The translations under genes were made by a program, and so were the position numbers. A DNA stretch of 16,096 bases, taken from assembly GCA_934668295.1 (NCBI GenBank), contig CAKUND010000028.1:1-16096 (forward strand), in the 5' to 3' direction. This stretch comes from an uncultured Oscillospiraceae bacterium (GTDB lineage: Bacteria > Bacillota > Clostridia > Oscillospirales > Oscillospiraceae). The notes below the pieces were generated by a model, which was not told where the DNA came from, ran no database searches, and saw nothing but the letters and a program-made list of their open reading frames with translations. Shown piece after piece: positions 1 to 6,964 of the stretch (within the stretch, counting starts at the first letter, position 1; every line of letters begins with the position of its first letter).

Positions 1-12
1 CCGGTTGTGCGG

Positions 13-1392
13 TTATGATGGCTCGGAACCGGCTGTCAGATTGAGATAGTAATATTCCGTCTGCGCGGACAGCGGAACAGCGTTCCCCTGTCCGTCAAAT
101 CCGAAGCTCTGTCCGTAGATCGTAACCAGACCGTGTGTCTCCAGACGCGCGGTCTGGTTTTGCAGTGTCAAAACGCTTCCGGTTGTCATAACTCCATAAC
201 CGTCAACCGTTTTGTTATAAAATCCGAAGAAATCAAAGCTGTGCAGCTTGCGGGAGACGGCCTCGACGCAGACCGTGCCGCCTGCCGGGATGGTGATCTC
301 CGCTGCGGCATAGCAGACACGCTGAACGGTTTCCGCGTCCTGGAGCAGATCGTCCAGTCGGCCCTCACTGTAACGTTCGGCGGGTGTGGCGGAGCAGACG
401 CCGTATTGCGTCAGAAGCTCTGCGGCGGCAGCTGCGAGCCGGTCGACCTCGTCGGCGGAAGCATCTGCACCGAGCTGCGCGGCGGCAGTCTGCCGCAAGA
501 GCTCCGCAAGGGTCATTTCCGTGCGCGTCACGGTTCCTTCGAGCGCATCCAGCTCCTTTCCCTGTTCGCAGCTCCCGTCGGTATAGCCCTGCATGGTGCA
601 GCCGATCAGATCCTGTCCAAGCACGGCAAGCAGATGCAGTGTCTGGTGATGCTCCCTTGTAAAATAACTGTACTGCGGCTGGCCTGTCGTTTCGTTTTGG
701 CCATAGCCGTTGATCCCGTAGGTCAGGATCGTCGTTTTTTCCGGGTCTGCGTCAACTGTGATCGCCAGCGTTGCCGCGTTTGCCGTCGTCTCGCCGGATG
801 CGGTAAAGGAATAGACATAGACGGTTTGCTCCGGCAGCGTTTTCGGTGCAAGCGCGTCAGCCTGATAGCTGCCGGTCAGCAGCGTCTGATATTCCGTCCA
901 GCTTTCCGCGTGATGGAGGTTCCAGCGCTCCTCTGCAAGCTCCGGATCAGGACTGGCCGGGCCGAACCAGCCGGGGAACGCACCGGGATAGAGCGTGTTC
1001 TTCACAGCGGATCCATCTACAGTAAGCGACGGTTGGAGCGAATCGAGATCGCTGAGACTGGAAACGAAGGGATAGAGCACCGTCACAGTGCAGTCTTCAT
1101 CGGAGCTGTTTTGGAGCGTGTACCGGTCTGTTACGGTGATCGCGGCGGTATTCTCCTCCGCGTAGGGCGCACAGTCCAGCAATACCTCGCGGTCTGCGGA
1201 AAGTTCCGGCGCGGCCTTCTCCAGCGTCAGTGGGAAAACAGGGCCTGCGCAGGACATGAAATCCGTTGCATCGACCGGTTTGGCAGGGGCGCTGCCGGGT
1301 GATTCGCCCGGAGGAGAAGCTGCACAGCCGCAGAGCGCGGCAGCCAAAAGAAATGCAGGGAGCAGCGCCATGGCGCTTCGTAATGTTCTCAT
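13..1392 (-). CDS. Putative secreted lipoprotein of unknown function (459 aa)
   Basis: The protein begins with a basic n-region and a hydrophobic stretch (residues 7-20), followed by a lipobox-like L-C-G-C, so Cys23 is the likely lipidated residue. A low-complexity Pro/Ser/Gly linker (about 26-40) follows. The rest has no further membrane segment, so it should be an extracytoplasmic membrane-anchored protein. Residues about 80-130 look like a beta-rich domain, but I recognise no family or catalytic motif. The ATG at 1392 has a strong AGGAGG at 1401-1406 with an 8-base gap, which supports this start. It lies downstream of the rpoD terminator in the same direction and so is probably its own transcription unit. 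A TAGTAT hexamer (1418-1423) could be a -10, but no convincing -35 was found. The coding call is firm; the function is unknown. Confidence 0.85.
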   Translation of the reverse strand: MRTLRSAMALLPAFLLAAALCGCAASPPGESPGSAPAKPVDATDFMSCAGPVFPLTLEKAAPELSADREVLLDCAPYAEENTAAITVTDRYTLQNSSDEDCTVTVLYPFVSSLSDLDSLQPSLTVDGSAVKNTLYPGAFPGWFGPASPDPELAEERWNLHHAESWTEYQTLLTGSYQADALAPKTLPEQTVYVYSFTASGETTANAATLAITVDADPEKTTILTYGINGYGQNETTGQPQYSYFTREHHQTLHLLAVLGQDLIGCTMQGYTDGSCEQGKELDALEGTVTRTEMTLAELLRQTAAAQLGADASADEVDRLAAAAAELLTQYGVCSATPAERYSEGRLDDLLQDAETVQRVCYAAAEITIPAGGTVCVEAVSRKLHSFDFFGFYNKTVDGYGVMTTGSVLTLQNQTARLETHGLVTIYGQSFGFDGQGNAVPLSAQTEYYYLNLTAGSEPS

Positions 1393-1464
1393 AGATCATC
1401 CCTCCTGTTTTTTCCTGATACTATCTAAGACGCAATTTGCGCGCACTGGTTGCATGGATGGAAC

Positions 1465-1500
1465 AAAAAACGCCCTCGCAGCATTCTGCAAGGGCGTTTT
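1465..1500 (-). terminator. Intrinsic terminator of rpoD
   Basis: Read on the minus strand this is a 10-bp stem (1491-1500 with 1467-1476), one mismatch, 4 more bp and a 4-base loop (1482-1485). It is followed by a run of six T (1470-1465). It starts 7 bases after the rpoD stop codon. The stem also has four T on the other strand, so weak termination in the plus direction is possible. Confidence 0.93.
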
Positions 1501-1506
1501 GGGGTA

Positions 1507-2640
1507 TCAGCAATAGAAATCCTTGATCTTTTTTGCGCGGGACGGGTGGCGCAGCTTGCGGATGGCTTTGTTTTCGATCTGGCGGATGCGCTCGCGCGTG
1601 ACTCCGAAGATCTGGCCGACCTCCTCAAGTGTATGCGTGCGGCCGTCGTACATGCCGAAGCGCATACGCAGCACGTCTGCCTCGCGCTCGGTCAGCGTGC
1701 CGAGGATCTCGGTCAGCGCCTCGGAGAGCATGGCATTGGACGTCGCGTCGACGGGGCCCGGGGTATTGTCATCCTCGACAAAGGAGCCGATGGTCGTATC
1801 CTCCTCGTCGCCGACAGGCATATCGAGAGAGAGCGTATCGGCCGCGGTGCGGTTGGCTTCGATGATCTTTTCAATCGGGAGGTTCAGCTCGGCGGCAATT
1901 TCCTCGAGCGTCGGCTCGCGGCCAAGCTCCTGCACAAGCTTGCGGTTGCAGCGGGTGGCCTTGTTGATGACCTCGACCATATGCACCGGGACGCGGATGG
2001 TACGCGCCTGATCGGCGATGGCGCGGGTAATGGCCTGCCGGATCCACCACGTTGCATATGTAGAGAATTTGTTTCCCTTTGTATAGTCGAATTTATCGAC
2101 CGCACGGATCAGGCCCGTGTTGCCCTCCTGGATCAGATCCAGAATATGCAGGCCTCTGCCGGAGTATTTCTTCGCGATCGATACAACAAGGCGCAGATTG
2201 GCCTCTGTCAGACGGTCTTTCGCTTTTTTATCGCCCTCAGAGACGCGTTTGGCCAGCTCGATCTCCTCGTCGGCAGTCAGAAGCTTGACCTGACCGATCT
2301 CCTTCAGGTACATACGCACCGGATCGTCCAGATTGTATTCCGCCGCAAGCTCAAGCGGGTCGACGAGATCCTCCTCGTCGTTGTCCGGAACCTCGTCCAT
2401 ATCCATGTCAAGACTGTCGGAAACGTCCAGCTCCAGCTCGGGGCTGACGATCTGGATGCCCATGGCGTCAAAGGTATCGTAAATATGCTCGATCTTCTCG
2501 ACCGGCAGATCCAGCTTTTCCAGCTCGGCAGTCAGCTCGCTCGACTGAATGCTTCCTTCGCGCTTTGCCTTTGCGATCAGCGCGGAAACCGTTGCCATTG
2601 CATCCTCGGTCGAGGGCTTCGGGTTCTTTGTGTTTGCCAT
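1507..2640 (-). CDS. rpoD: RNA polymerase primary sigma factor RpoD (sigma-70/sigma-A), 377 aa
   Basis: This is the vegetative sigma factor that directs RNA polymerase to housekeeping promoters. Visible parts are a short region 1.1 (about residues 12-65), a strongly acidic linker (67-95), and region 1.2 (105-135, [12 protein letters not shown]). Region 2 (about 145-220) includes the core-binding [17 protein letters not shown] and the promoter-melting [13 protein letters not shown]. Region 3 is about 225-310. Region 4 (312-375) carries the -35-binding helix-turn-helix [18 protein letters not shown]. The length is normal for a Firmicute sigma-A. An in-frame ATG lies 18 bases upstream at 2658. 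I prefer the ATG at 2640 because it gives the typical N-terminus and has GAGG at a usable though long distance; the RBS is weak either way. The gene follows rnj rather than the usual dnaG and has its own promoter and a strong terminator. Confidence 0.97.
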   Translation of the reverse strand: MANTKNPKPSTEDAMATVSALIAKAKREGSIQSSELTAELEKLDLPVEKIEHIYDTFDAMGIQIVSPELELDVSDSLDMDMDEVPDNDEEDLVDPLELAAEYNLDDPVRMYLKEIGQVKLLTADEEIELAKRVSEGDKKAKDRLTEANLRLVVSIAKKYSGRGLHILDLIQEGNTGLIRAVDKFDYTKGNKFSTYATWWIRQAITRAIADQARTIRVPVHMVEVINKATRCNRKLVQELGREPTLEEIAAELNLPIEKIIEANRTAADTLSLDMPVGDEEDTTIGSFVEDDNTPGPVDATSNAMLSEALTEILGTLTEREADVLRMRFGMYDGRTHTLEEVGQIFGVTRERIRQIENKAIRKLRHPSRAKKIKDFYC

Positions 2641-2697
2641 TCTTTCGCTCATCCTCATTCATCTGGTAACATTGCCGCGCACTCGCGCAACTGTATC

Positions 2698-2727
2698 ATT
2701 ATAACCCCAACTTCATTGATTTGACAA
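2698..2727 (-). promoter_or_regulatory. Sigma-A promoter of rpoD
   Basis: On the minus strand there is TTGTCA (2727-2722), an 18-base spacer and a perfect TATAAT (2703-2698). The predicted transcript start near 2690 leaves about 50 nt before the ATG at 2640. The -35 overlaps one copy of a 9-bp direct repeat (see findings). Confidence 0.75.
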
Positions 2728-2740
2728 TGCCTGATTTGAC
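2717..2740. repeat. Two 9-bp direct repeats at the rpoD -35 box
   Basis: TGATTTGAC occurs at 2717-2725 and again at 2732-2740, a 15-bp period on the plus strand (GTCAAATCA twice on the coding strand). The first copy overlaps the -35 of the rpoD promoter. It could be a regulator site or chance; nothing in the window shows which. Confidence 0.45.
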
Positions 2741-2790
2741 TTTTTTCTGTTTTTTCTTTCATTTCAGAAAAATCTGTGATCCCGGCTGCG

Positions 2791-4446
2791 TCAAATCTCC
2801 ATTATGACCGGGAGGATCATCGGATTGCGCTTTGTCGTCTTGAACAGGTAGCCGGACAGGTCGTTTTTGATGTTGGCCTTCAGGACACTCCAGTCGCTGC
2901 GGCCGTTCTGGCTGCAGCGGTCGATGGCGTGTGCGGCGATCACGCGAAGCTCCTCCATCAGATTCTCCGACTCCTTCACATAGACGAAGCCGCGGGTGAT
3001 GATATCAGGGCCGGTGATCACGCTGCCGTCTTCGCTGGAAATGTTGACGACAACGACCAGCATGCCGTCCTGTGCCAGATGCTTGCGGTCACGCAGAACG
3101 ACGCTTCCGACGTCGCCGACGCCGGTGCCGTCGACCAGAATTCTGCCGGACGGGACTGTCCCGCCCCATTTGCAGGTGGCCTTCGTGAGTTCAAGCACCT
3201 TGCCGATGTCGGAAATGAAAATATTTTTCGGATCCATGCCCATCGTCTGGGCCAGACGCGAATGCGCCTGCAGGTGGCGCTGCTCGCCGTGGACAGGGAT
3301 AAAGAATCTGGGCTTCAGCAGACCATGAATGATCTTCAGCTCCTCCTGGCAGGCATGGCCGGAGACGTGCAGACCCTCAAGCTTGTCATAGACGACCTCA
3401 GCGCCCTTACGGTAGAGCTCGTTGATGATCTTGCCGATGGATTTTTCGTTTCCGGGGATAGCAGACGCGGAGATGATGACGCGGTCAGACGCTGTGATCT
3501 CAACCTGACGGTGGCCGGAGAAGGCCATGCGGTACAGCGCGGACATATTCTCCCCCTGCGAGCCGGTCGAGACGATCACAAGCTTGTTGTTCGGGATCTG
3601 CTTGATCTGGTTAATGTCGACGAGCGTACCTGCCGGGATCTTCAGATAGCCGAGCTCCGTGGAGACCTTCAGAATATTCTCCATGCTGCGCCCCGTGACT
3701 GCGACCTTGCGGCCGAATTTCTTTGCGACCGTGATAAGGCTTTGCAGGCGGAAGGCGTTGGAGGCAAAGGTCGTAACGATGATGCGCTTATTGCAGCCGG
3801 TAAACTGCCGTTCAAAGCTGCCCGCAACCGTGCGCTCAGACGGTGTATAGCCCTGACGCTCGACGTTTGTCGAATCGCACAGCAGCGCCAGCACGCCCTC
3901 CTTGCCCAAGGCGCCGAAGCGGGCCAGATCGATCATGCCGTCTTCGGCCGTGGTATCGATCTTAAAGTCACCCGTCATGACGACGGTGCCGACCGGGGTC
4001 TTGATAGCAAAGGCGACAGCATCGGCAATGGAATGGTTCACATGGATGAATTCCACCGTGAAGCAGCCGGCCTTAACCTTCTCCCCTGCCTCATGCGTAA
4101 ACAGGTGGACACTATTCTGGAGCTGGTGCTCCTCCAGCTTGAGCTGGACAATACCGGCGGTCAGGCGCGTAGCATGGATCGGGCAGTTAAACTGCTCCAT
4201 TGCATAGGGAATGCCGCCGATATGGTCTTCATGGCCGTGGGTCAGGAACATGCCGCGTATTTTGTCCTTGTTTTTGACAAGATACGTCATATCGGCAATG
4301 ACCAGATCGACGCCGTACATTTCATCGTCCGGGAAGCCAAGGCCGCAGTCGACGATGATAATGTCCTTGCCGTATTCCAGCACAGTCATGTTTTTACCGA
4401 TTTCATTCAGACCGCCAAGCGGGATGATTTTTAATTTTTCTGCCAA
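2791..4446 (-). CDS. rnj: Ribonuclease J (551 aa)
   Basis: A metallo-beta-lactamase/beta-CASP nuclease that combines 5'-3' exonuclease and endonuclease activity in mRNA decay and rRNA maturation in the cytoplasm. The zinc motif H70-G-H72-E-D74-H75 is intact, as are H138 (in VNHSIAD) and D160 (in MTGDFKID). The later beta-CASP motifs HVSGHA and PVHGEQRH are also present. The length fits the family. The start codon is TTG at 4444-4446: a TGA stop lies in frame at 4453-4455, so no longer form is possible, and the next in-frame ATG (codon 20) would remove the conserved first strand. An AGAGTGA-like weak RBS precedes it. There is no strong terminator before rpoD, so some read-through into rpoD is plausible. 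The copy may serve as J1 or J2; the window cannot say which. Confidence 0.97.
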   Translation of the reverse strand: MAEKLKIIPLGGLNEIGKNMTVLEYGKDIIIVDCGLGFPDDEMYGVDLVIADMTYLVKNKDKIRGMFLTHGHEDHIGGIPYAMEQFNCPIHATRLTAGIVQLKLEEHQLQNSVHLFTHEAGEKVKAGCFTVEFIHVNHSIADAVAFAIKTPVGTVVMTGDFKIDTTAEDGMIDLARFGALGKEGVLALLCDSTNVERQGYTPSERTVAGSFERQFTGCNKRIIVTTFASNAFRLQSLITVAKKFGRKVAVTGRSMENILKVSTELGYLKIPAGTLVDINQIKQIPNNKLVIVSTGSQGENMSALYRMAFSGHRQVEITASDRVIISASAIPGNEKSIGKIINELYRKGAEVVYDKLEGLHVSGHACQEELKIIHGLLKPRFFIPVHGEQRHLQAHSRLAQTMGMDPKNIFISDIGKVLELTKATCKWGGTVPSGRILVDGTGVGDVGSVVLRDRKHLAQDGMLVVVVNISSEDGSVITGPDIITRGFVYVKESENLMEELRVIAAHAIDRCSQNGRSDWSVLKANIKNDLSGYLFKTTKRNPMILPVIMEI

Positions 4447-4701
4447 ATGATTTCACTCTTTTCTTAAAAAAATAGGTATGGATTAGTCTTTGCAGGGCTG
4501 TTTTGGCAAACAGACTGCACGCGGAACAAATGCAAAAAAGACGCAGGAGAACGCGCACATGCCGGCAAGCGCCCGGGGCCCCGTCTCGTCCCGGCCTGCT
4601 CTGCCGCTGCCTGCGCTCCATATGAATATGCAGTTGATCTATTTGCTGCGCCGCCCGAAACGGCGCATAATCCCAAAACAAAGCCTCCTGTGAGGCGATT
4701 C
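4447..4701 (-). other. Long structured 5' leader of rnj; candidate regulatory RNA
   Basis: No credible protein-coding gene lies here. From the extended -10 promoter near 4708-4716, a transcript would start close to 4701 and run about 255 nt to the TTG of rnj. It contains a hairpin almost at its 5' end (GCCTC/GAGGC, 4683-4696) followed by a T-rich stretch. A second, perfect 7-bp stem is TGCGCCG/CGGCGCA (4647-4667). After that comes a GC-rich block (about 4558-4620) and a CCTGCGTC followed by six T (near 4535-4549). It could be a cis-acting leader involved in rnj autocontrol, or a small RNA ending at the T run. I do not recognise a known RNA family. Confidence 0.35.
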
Positions 4702-4707
4702 TGATTA

Positions 4708-4716
4708 AGTATATCA
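4708..4716 (-). promoter_or_regulatory. Extended -10 promoter for rnj
   Basis: On the minus strand TGATATACT fits the extended -10 form TGnTATAnT. No good -35 is found 16-18 bases upstream (the hexamers there are TATACT-like), so this promoter would rely on the extended -10. The predicted start is near 4701. Confidence 0.5.
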
Positions 4717-4809
4717 CATTATTTTCGGAAAGTATACCTTTTTTTGCGTCTTTTCCTGCGGCCTTTTCCCGGAACCGGCTTCTGCGGCACGGGCTGAGCG
4801 CGATTTATG

Positions 4810-4837
4810 TTGATTTTACGGCTATGTCTGGTATAAT
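4810..4837 (+). promoter_or_regulatory. Sigma-A promoter of gdpP
   Basis: TTGATT (4810-4815), a 16-base spacer and a perfect TATAAT (4832-4837) preceded by TGG, an extended -10. The predicted start near 4844 leaves a leader of about 30 nt that holds the GGAGG at 4860-4864. Confidence 0.85.
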
Positions 4838-4873
4838 AGAAATGAAAGCTTTTCGAAACGGAGGCGGCGGTAT

Positions 4874-6850
4874 ATGAAGAAATCTGTCGGGCGTCTGCTC
4901 TATCCCAATACGGTCTGGTACTTCGCGGTCATGCTGCTCTTTTCCGCCGCAGCCGCTGTGCTGCGGCAGTATTATCTGGCAGGTGGCACGTTCCTCGTTA
5001 CGCTGCTTGTGTTTATCATCAGCCGCGTCCGGTTTGCCCGCCGCAAGCGTCAGCTCATGAGCTATGTCCAGACGGCGACGGATTCTGTCGGGATCTCAGT
5101 TCATGCTGGCTCTGCATTCCCAATGGCAGTCATCCGGCTGCCGGAAAACGAGATCATCTGGGGCAATCCCAGTTTCTTTACCATCACAGGCCTTTCCGAT
5201 ACAGCCTGCTATCAGACGCTTGAGGCTGTGATTCCCGGTTTTTCCACCAGCTGGCTGCGCGAGGGACGCTCAGAGCTGCCGGGCGACCAGATCATCGGCG
5301 GCCGGCGCTACCGCATTTACGGCAACTACGTCAGATCTGAGGATGACGCGACGACTGTACAGCTTGCGACGATCTACTTCGCCGACATGACCGAGATGTT
5401 CAACGTCCGTGATGAATTCCTGCGGACTCGGCCCATCGTCTCGATCATCCTGATCGACAACTACGATGAGCTGACCGCAAATCTTTCCGATTCCGCCGTT
5501 TCCACGCTTGACGCACAGCTCAACGATGTTGTGGCGAACTGGACCGCGGGATTGGAGGCGCTGTGCCGGAAGATCGAGCGCAACCGGTATCTGGTGATTT
5601 TCGAGAGCAAGGATCTGGCCCGGCTTCAGGAGGGCCGATTCTCAATTCTGGAGGATGTACGGCACGTTGCGGCAAGCAGCGGCATGTCAGCGACGATCTC
5701 GCTCGGCATCGGCAAGGACGGCGGAAGCTTCGCGGAAAACTACCGCTTCGCTACGCTTGCGATTGAAATGTCCCTCTCTCGCGGCGGCGATCAGGCAGTT
5801 GTCAAGGATCGGTTCAACTTTACCTTCTATGGTGGGCGAACCAAGGAGACCGAGCGCCATACGCGCGTCAAGTCCCGTGTGATGGCAGGCTCTTTGTCAG
5901 AGCTCATCGGCCAGTCCAGCACCGTTTATATCATGGGCCACCGGATGGCCGATCTTGACGCGCTCGGCTCTGCAGTCGGGCTTCTGTGCCTGTGCCGCGT
6001 CAAGGGCCGTCCGGCCAGAATCGTGATCGATCTGCAGAAAAACGCCTGCCAGAGCCTGATCGCGGAGCTCAAGGCTTCTCAGGACTATGCGGATCTGTTC
6101 ATTTCCGGACAGGATGCACTGGTTGAAGCCGACAACCGCAGTCTTTTGATCGTTGTCGATACAAACCGTCCGGAGCAGGTCGAATGCAGGCCGCTGCTGG
6201 AGTCGATCCCCCGTGTGGCTGTGATCGATCATCACCGCAGAGCGGCAGACTATATCGAGCAGCCGGTTCTCAATCTGCATGAGCCGTATGCGTCCTCTGC
6301 CTCCGAGCTGGTGACGGAGCTGCTGCAATACGCCGTGAATCAGCGCGAGGTAAAGCCGCTCGAGGCACAGGCGCTGCTGGCCGGTATCGTGCTGGATACA
6401 AAGAATTTCTCTGTGCGCACGGGCTCCCGCACGTTTGAGTCGGCGGCATATCTGCGCAAGGCCGGTGCAGATCCGGTCGAGGTCAAGAAGCTGTTCCAGA
6501 CGGATCTGGATGATACGCTTCTGCGCTACCGCGTTGTGCAGGCAGCGCGCCTGTACCGCGGCGAGCTTGCCATTGCCTGCATGGAAGAAACGATCACGCG
6601 CGTGATCGCCTCGCAGGCTGCGGATGAGCTCATCAATATTTCCGGCATCACCGCCTCGTTTGTGCTTTTCCCGGACGGAGAGCAGGTCATAATCAGCGCG
6701 CGTTCCATTGGCTCGTGCAATGTGCAGGCCGTTCTGGAAAAGCTCGGCGGCGGCGGCAACGGCGCAACCGCCGGCGCGCAGATCAAGGGAAAACCGCTGC
6801 GCGAGGTCTTGCAGGCGCTTGTTGCTGCAATTGATGCCTTCTATTCATAA
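4874..6850 (+). CDS. gdpP: Cyclic-di-AMP phosphodiesterase GdpP (DHH family), 658 aa
   Basis: A membrane-bound enzyme that hydrolyses c-di-AMP, the messenger controlling potassium and osmolyte balance and wall homeostasis. Two membrane segments (about 15-30 and 35-52) are followed by a PAS-like region (about 75-150) and a degenerate GGDEF region (about 180-315) without the GGDEF signature. Next is the DHH domain: G355-H356-R-M-A-D360-L-D362, then VVDT with D429, D452-H453-H454 and D508. DHHA1 is at the C-terminus. The architecture and length match Bacillus GdpP. In the DHHA1 signature the usual GGGGH reads GGGGN (around residue 629). The start is supported by GGAGG with a 9-base gap. Unlike in many Firmicutes, rplI and dnaB do not follow; a terminator does. 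Phosphodiesterase activity is inferred from the conserved residues. Confidence 0.95.
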   Translation: MKKSVGRLLYPNTVWYFAVMLLFSAAAAVLRQYYLAGGTFLVTLLVFIISRVRFARRKRQLMSYVQTATDSVGISVHAGSAFPMAVIRLPENEIIWGNPSFFTITGLSDTACYQTLEAVIPGFSTSWLREGRSELPGDQIIGGRRYRIYGNYVRSEDDATTVQLATIYFADMTEMFNVRDEFLRTRPIVSIILIDNYDELTANLSDSAVSTLDAQLNDVVANWTAGLEALCRKIERNRYLVIFESKDLARLQEGRFSILEDVRHVAASSGMSATISLGIGKDGGSFAENYRFATLAIEMSLSRGGDQAVVKDRFNFTFYGGRTKETERHTRVKSRVMAGSLSELIGQSSTVYIMGHRMADLDALGSAVGLLCLCRVKGRPARIVIDLQKNACQSLIAELKASQDYADLFISGQDALVEADNRSLLIVVDTNRPEQVECRPLLESIPRVAVIDHHRRAADYIEQPVLNLHEPYASSASELVTELLQYAVNQREVKPLEAQALLAGIVLDTKNFSVRTGSRTFESAAYLRKAGADPVEVKKLFQTDLDDTLLRYRVVQAARLYRGELAIACMEETITRVIASQAADELINISGITASFVLFPDGEQVIISARSIGSCNVQAVLEKLGGGGNGATAGAQIKGKPLREVLQALVAAIDAFYS

Positions 6851-6864
6851 TGCACACCGATTTG

Positions 6865-6895
6865 ATCCCTCCGGATGCTCCGGAGGGATTTTTTT
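6865..6895 (+). terminator. Intrinsic terminator of gdpP
   Basis: A perfect 9-bp stem CCCTCCGGA/TCCGGAGGG (6867-6875 with 6879-6887), extended by flanking AT/AT, has a 3-base loop and a run of seven T (6889-6895). It lies 16 bases after the stop codon. Confidence 0.97.
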
Positions 6896-6932
6896 AGTTT
6901 GTTTGCATATTTTCCCGCCTGACGCAGAAACT

Positions 6933-6957
6933 ACCTCCGTAACATCATGAAGGAGGT
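6933..6957 (+). promoter_or_regulatory. Possible Shine-Dalgarno-masking hairpin before the SLH protein gene
   Basis: ACCTCC (6933-6938) is the exact complement of GGAGGT (6952-6957), which is the ribosome binding site of the TTG start at 6965. The loop is 13 bases. If it folds, the site would be hidden. It could also be chance, since anti-SD sequences are short. Confidence 0.4.
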
Positions 6958-6964
6958 TTTCCCT

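Noticed and set aside
133..1302. Long plus-strand open frame opposite the lipoprotein gene
   Set aside because: No RBS, Cys/Arg-rich shadow composition, no recognisable fold, while the minus frame has a lipobox and strong RBS.
1450..2724. Long plus-strand open frame opposite rpoD
   Set aside because: Mirror frame of a certain sigma factor gene; it runs through the rpoD terminator and promoter.
2741..2790. AT-rich inverted sequence after rnj (TTTTTCTG with CAGAAAAA)
   Set aside because: The stem is weak and made mostly of A-T pairs; not called as a terminator.
2776..4434. 552-codon plus-strand open frame opposite rnj
   Set aside because: Antisense shadow produced by the codon bias of RNase J; no RBS and no known motifs.
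4490..4693. 67-codon plus-strand frame in the gene-free region
   Set aside because: No RBS, composition typical of random GC-rich sequence, and opposite to the predicted leader RNA.
4403..4717. 104-codon minus-strand frame in the rnj leader, with FWDYAPF and QIDQL vaguely like the small YqzL protein
   Set aside because: Its GTG start lies on the promoter -10, the only internal TTG is 2 bases from the AGGAGG, and the frame overlaps the start of rnj. The resemblance is too weak to call.
5716..5731. 16-bp identity (ggacggcggaagcttc) shared between gdpP and the mutase gene (near 9657)
   Set aside because: Both copies lie inside conserved coding sequence on opposite-strand genes, with no flanking similarity; chance from shared codon bias.
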